Positions 13,763 through 15,909 of a stretch of 15,909 nt of DNA are shown piece by piece. Origin of the DNA: CADCWK01 sp964244115 (lineage in GTDB: Bacteria > Chloroflexota > Chloroflexia > Thermomicrobiales > UBA6265). The DNA lies in NCBI GenBank assembly GCA_964244115.1, contig CAXTHM010000079.1:1-15909 (forward strand), written 5' to 3'. Made by a program: the position numbers and the translations under genes. The notes under the pieces were generated by a model, which was not told the DNA's origin, ran no database searches, and saw only the letters and a list, made by a program, of their open reading frames with translations. The stretch's first letter is position 1; each line of letters starts with the position of its first letter.

Positions 13763-14677
13763 ATGAGCCTTCCCGAAGCGATGGAGCGGACGATTGTGGC
13801 ACGGCACGGCAGCGCTGGCCGGGAATGGTTGGACGATCTACCGCGCCGTCTCGCCGAACTGGAGCATCGCTGGGGCGTCCGGATTGGAGCGCCCTTTGCC
13901 TACCCGAGCGTCAACTACGTCGCTCCCGGAACCCGGCGGGACGGCACCCATGTCGTGCTCAAGATCGCCTTCGACGGCGCGGACCTGATGTCTGAGATGG
14001 CGGCGCTCCGGTTGGCTGAGGGGGATGGGATGGTCCGGCTCCTGGAGGAGAAGCCGGATGGTCGCGCCTTCCTGATGGAGCGGGCCGTCCCGGGTGACAT
14101 GCTGATCGACCACCCGGATGACGACGAGGCGACTCGGATCGCCGCCAGGATCATGGCGGCGTCCGGACGACGAGTTCCATCCGACCATCCGTTTCCGACG
14201 GTCGCCGACTGGGGTGACGGGTTCCGGCGGATGCGAGAGAGATACCGAGGCGGAACCGGACCATTGCCAGCCGAGCTCACGGCGCGAGCCGAGCGGCTAT
14301 TCGCCGACCTCGTCGCAACCTCATCAAGCCCGATCGTGCTGCACGGTGACCTGCACCATTTCAACATCCTGCGCAGTGCGGACCGATGGGTGGCGATCGA
14401 TCCCAAGGGGGTTCTTGGCGAACCAGCCTATGAGATCGGCGCCCTGATGCGAAACCGGTTGCCAGATCTTGACGACACTGCCACCGCGCGAATCCTGTTG
14501 CTCCGGCGCATTCAGATCGTCGCCGAGGTCACCGGGCTCGACGCCGACCGGATACGGCGGTGGACGATCGCTCAGGCGCTGCTGTCGGCATGGTGGACGA
14601 TCGAGGACGCCGGCGATATCGCCGACGCGCGGAACGTCATACAGGTGGCCGAACTGCTCCTGACGGATTCGGACTGA
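13763..14677 (+). CDS. APH(6)/hydroxyurea-kinase-like phosphotransferase
   Basis: A 304-residue kinase of the aminoglycoside/hydroxyurea antibiotic-resistance kinase family, related to streptomycin 6-phosphotransferases. Visible are the ATP-binding Lys67 (VVLKIAF), the Glu near 78, the Brenner-type catalytic loop HGDLHHFNIL (194-203) with Asp196 and Asn201, and the metal-binding Asp213 in AIDPKGVLGEPAYEIGALMRN, which is nearly diagnostic for APH(6)-type enzymes. The length is normal for the family. It would phosphorylate a small hydroxylated compound with ATP in the cytoplasm; chromosomal members in environmental bacteria often have unknown natural substrates and need not confer resistance. 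GGAAGGAA lies about 10-12 nt before the ATG. The gene ends with tandem stops TGA-TAG and is followed, after 34 nt, by the convergent pdxY. Codon choice looks a little less G/C-biased than that of the neighbours, which would fit later acquisition. Confidence 0.88.
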   Translation: MSLPEAMERTIVARHGSAGREWLDDLPRRLAELEHRWGVRIGAPFAYPSVNYVAPGTRRDGTHVVLKIAFDGADLMSEMAALRLAEGDGMVRLLEEKPDGRAFLMERAVPGDMLIDHPDDDEATRIAARIMAASGRRVPSDHPFPTVADWGDGFRRMRERYRGGTGPLPAELTARAERLFADLVATSSSPIVLHGDLHHFNILRSADRWVAIDPKGVLGEPAYEIGALMRNRLPDLDDTATARILLLRRIQIVAEVTGLDADRIRRWTIAQALLSAWWTIEDAGDIADARNVIQVAELLLTDSD

Positions 14678-14711
14678 TAGTGGCGGTGAGGGCGGAAGCT
14701 GACGAGATCGA

Positions 14712-15689
14712 CTACCGGACCCGCTCGACCGGAAAGACGGTGTCCGGAGCGAGGAGCTTCGCCGCCGAGGCGACCAGCCGCATCTCGGAGACATCGGCGT
14801 CGCGGGTGATGGTCAGGACGGCGTAGACGCCACTGGCCGCTGCCGAGATCGCGGCTGGGACATCGCCGTCCCGGAACCAGTGGGCGGCGAACAGAGCCGT
14901 GTAGAGGTCGCCGGTCCCGACCGGCGTGAAGTCGAAGCGCGGCGTCCGCACCCGCCAGGCGCCGTCGACGGTGACGGCGTAGATGTCGAGGCGGTCGTCC
15001 GGCGTGTCGGCCAGCCGCGTCCCGGTCACGACGACGACCCCGATCCCGGATGCGACGAGCGTGTCGGCCGCCCCGAGCAGTTCGTCCTGCGTGGTGACAT
15101 CCATCCCGGTCAGCAGCCCGAACTCGAACTGGTTGGGCGTGATCGCGTCGGCCAGCGGGACGAGCTCGGTCCGGAAGATCTCGGGTAGGGTCGGGTCGAC
15201 GTAGACCCCCGGCGTGTCCCCCATGACCGGGTCGCACAGGTAGCGGAGCTTCGGATTCTGCGCCTTGGCGTCGCGGACGAAGTCGAGCACCGCGCCGGCC
15301 GTGCCGGGATCGCCGAGGTAGCCGCTGATGATCCCGGTCGCGAAGCTGGCGACGTCGCGTTCCCGCAGCCCCTGGAGCAGATCGCGGATCAGCCGGGGTT
15401 CGACGAACTCGCCCCGCATCGTCGGGTAGCCGGGGTGGTTGCTGAGCAGCGTCGTCGGGATGTCGACGACCTCGATCCCGCTGAGCTGGAGCGGGAAGAT
15501 CGCGGCGTCGTTGCCGACGTGGCCGTAGACGACGTGCGACTGGATCGTGACGACGACTAGGTCCACCGGTGGCCGATCCTCGGCCCGGTGGACGTTGAGG
15601 TTGGCGCTGGCCTGGGCCTCGGACATCTCGTTGGCCGCCGCGACCGCGTCTCGGGTCACTTCCTGCTGGGTCGCGCGTTTGGCTGGCAT
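14712..15689 (-). CDS. pdxY: pyridoxal kinase, PdxY type
   Basis: An ATP-dependent kinase of the vitamin B6 salvage pathway that turns pyridoxal into pyridoxal 5'-phosphate; ribokinase/PfkB superfamily, cytoplasmic. The PdxY hallmark block IQSHVVYGHVGNDAAIFPLQ (49-68) is clear, followed by LLSNHPGYPT (81-90), SGYLGD, CDPVMGD (152-158), TPNQFE (184-189) and the anion-hole/catalytic motif GTGD (258-261) with Asp261. About 40 extra residues precede the kinase domain, polar and Ala-rich, which is unusual (typical PdxY is about 285-290 residues; this is 325). The ATG with first base 15689 is chosen because GGAG (complement of 15696-15699) is 6 nt upstream; a TTG at 15713 and an ATG at 15626 are alternatives, the last giving a shorter tail but lacking a ribosome site. 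The family call is very secure. Confidence 0.94.
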   Translation of the reverse strand: MPAKRATQQEVTRDAVAAANEMSEAQASANLNVHRAEDRPPVDLVVVTIQSHVVYGHVGNDAAIFPLQLSGIEVVDIPTTLLSNHPGYPTMRGEFVEPRLIRDLLQGLRERDVASFATGIISGYLGDPGTAGAVLDFVRDAKAQNPKLRYLCDPVMGDTPGVYVDPTLPEIFRTELVPLADAITPNQFEFGLLTGMDVTTQDELLGAADTLVASGIGVVVVTGTRLADTPDDRLDIYAVTVDGAWRVRTPRFDFTPVGTGDLYTALFAAHWFRDGDVPAAISAAASGVYAVLTITRDADVSEMRLVASAAKLLAPDTVFPVERVR

Positions 15690-15835
15690 CGTCGGCTCCG
15701 TCTTGGTGGGCAAATCATCCCGATGACGGCCATGCTACCGCGTTCCTTGAGAAGCTTGACCGACCAAACATGGTGAGGGCGGAGGAATTGGTGGATGGAG
15801 TGGCCGGAAGAGGTGAGGCTCTCGGGTGGCAGAGC

Positions 15836-15909
15836 AGACCTCTCCCCCGGCCCTTCTCCGGCTCACCTGCTCGCTCACCCGCTGACGCGGCTCTCGCTGC
15901 GCTGCGGCT
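15836..15909. repeat. dispersed intergenic repeat, copy B (cut by window edge)
   Basis: AGACCTCTC at 15836-15844 and then 15855-15909 match copy A at 5791-5854, with an extra CCCCGGCCCT-like insert between the two blocks. Nearby, AGAGGT (15809-15814) can pair with ACCTCT (15838-15843). The element probably continues beyond the window. Upstream of it, 15714-15835 shows no gene and should carry the pdxY promoter, which I could not define. Confidence 0.7.

Overview
The window looks like chromosomal DNA from a very GC-rich, probably monoderm bacterium. Strong G/C preference at third codon positions, secreted proteins with Pro/Thr/Ala linkers, and hairpin terminators without U-tracts fit Chloroflexota, perhaps Thermomicrobia or relatives. 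That placement is inferred from gene style only; there is no rRNA or other marker here. I see no tRNA, rRNA, CRISPR array, transposase or phage gene.

Layout. Positions 1-527 hold no convincing gene. A predicted lipoprotein (528-1538, +) is followed by an MntH-type Nramp manganese/iron transporter (1759-3147, +) with palindromes just upstream. Next come a secreted GH114-type glycosidase (3239-4111, +) and a GNAT acetyltransferase (4138-4719, +), which ends in a 15-bp-stem hairpin overlapping its stop codon. Convergent to these lie an aldo/keto reductase (5622-4783, -) and a compact GH13 enzyme with an N-terminal CBM48-like domain (7577-5949, -). The gap between these two carries a repeat whose second copy lies at the right edge of the window.

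Positions 7578-8671 are a long non-coding stretch full of inverted repeats. It leads into the most interesting part: a small secreted WxL-like beta-sandwich protein (8672-9235, +) with a promoter-proximal CRP/FNR-like palindrome and a large terminator, then a secreted three-domain protein whose first domains resemble the WxL-interacting DUF916/DUF3324 family (9622-10872, +). Together they look like a cell-surface WxL and WxL-interacting-protein system outside its classical Bacillota (Firmicutes) setting.

The right third encodes an M20 metallopeptidase (11447-12847, +), an RlaP/COG3541-like nucleotidyltransferase preceded by a perfect 18-bp palindrome (12979-13644, +), an APH(6)/hydroxyurea-kinase-like phosphotransferase (13763-14677, +) and, convergently, a PdxY-type pyridoxal kinase (15689-14712, -). 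Most genes are housekeeping or accessory metabolism. The surface-protein pair, its leader, the palindromes and the dispersed repeat are the parts worth following up.
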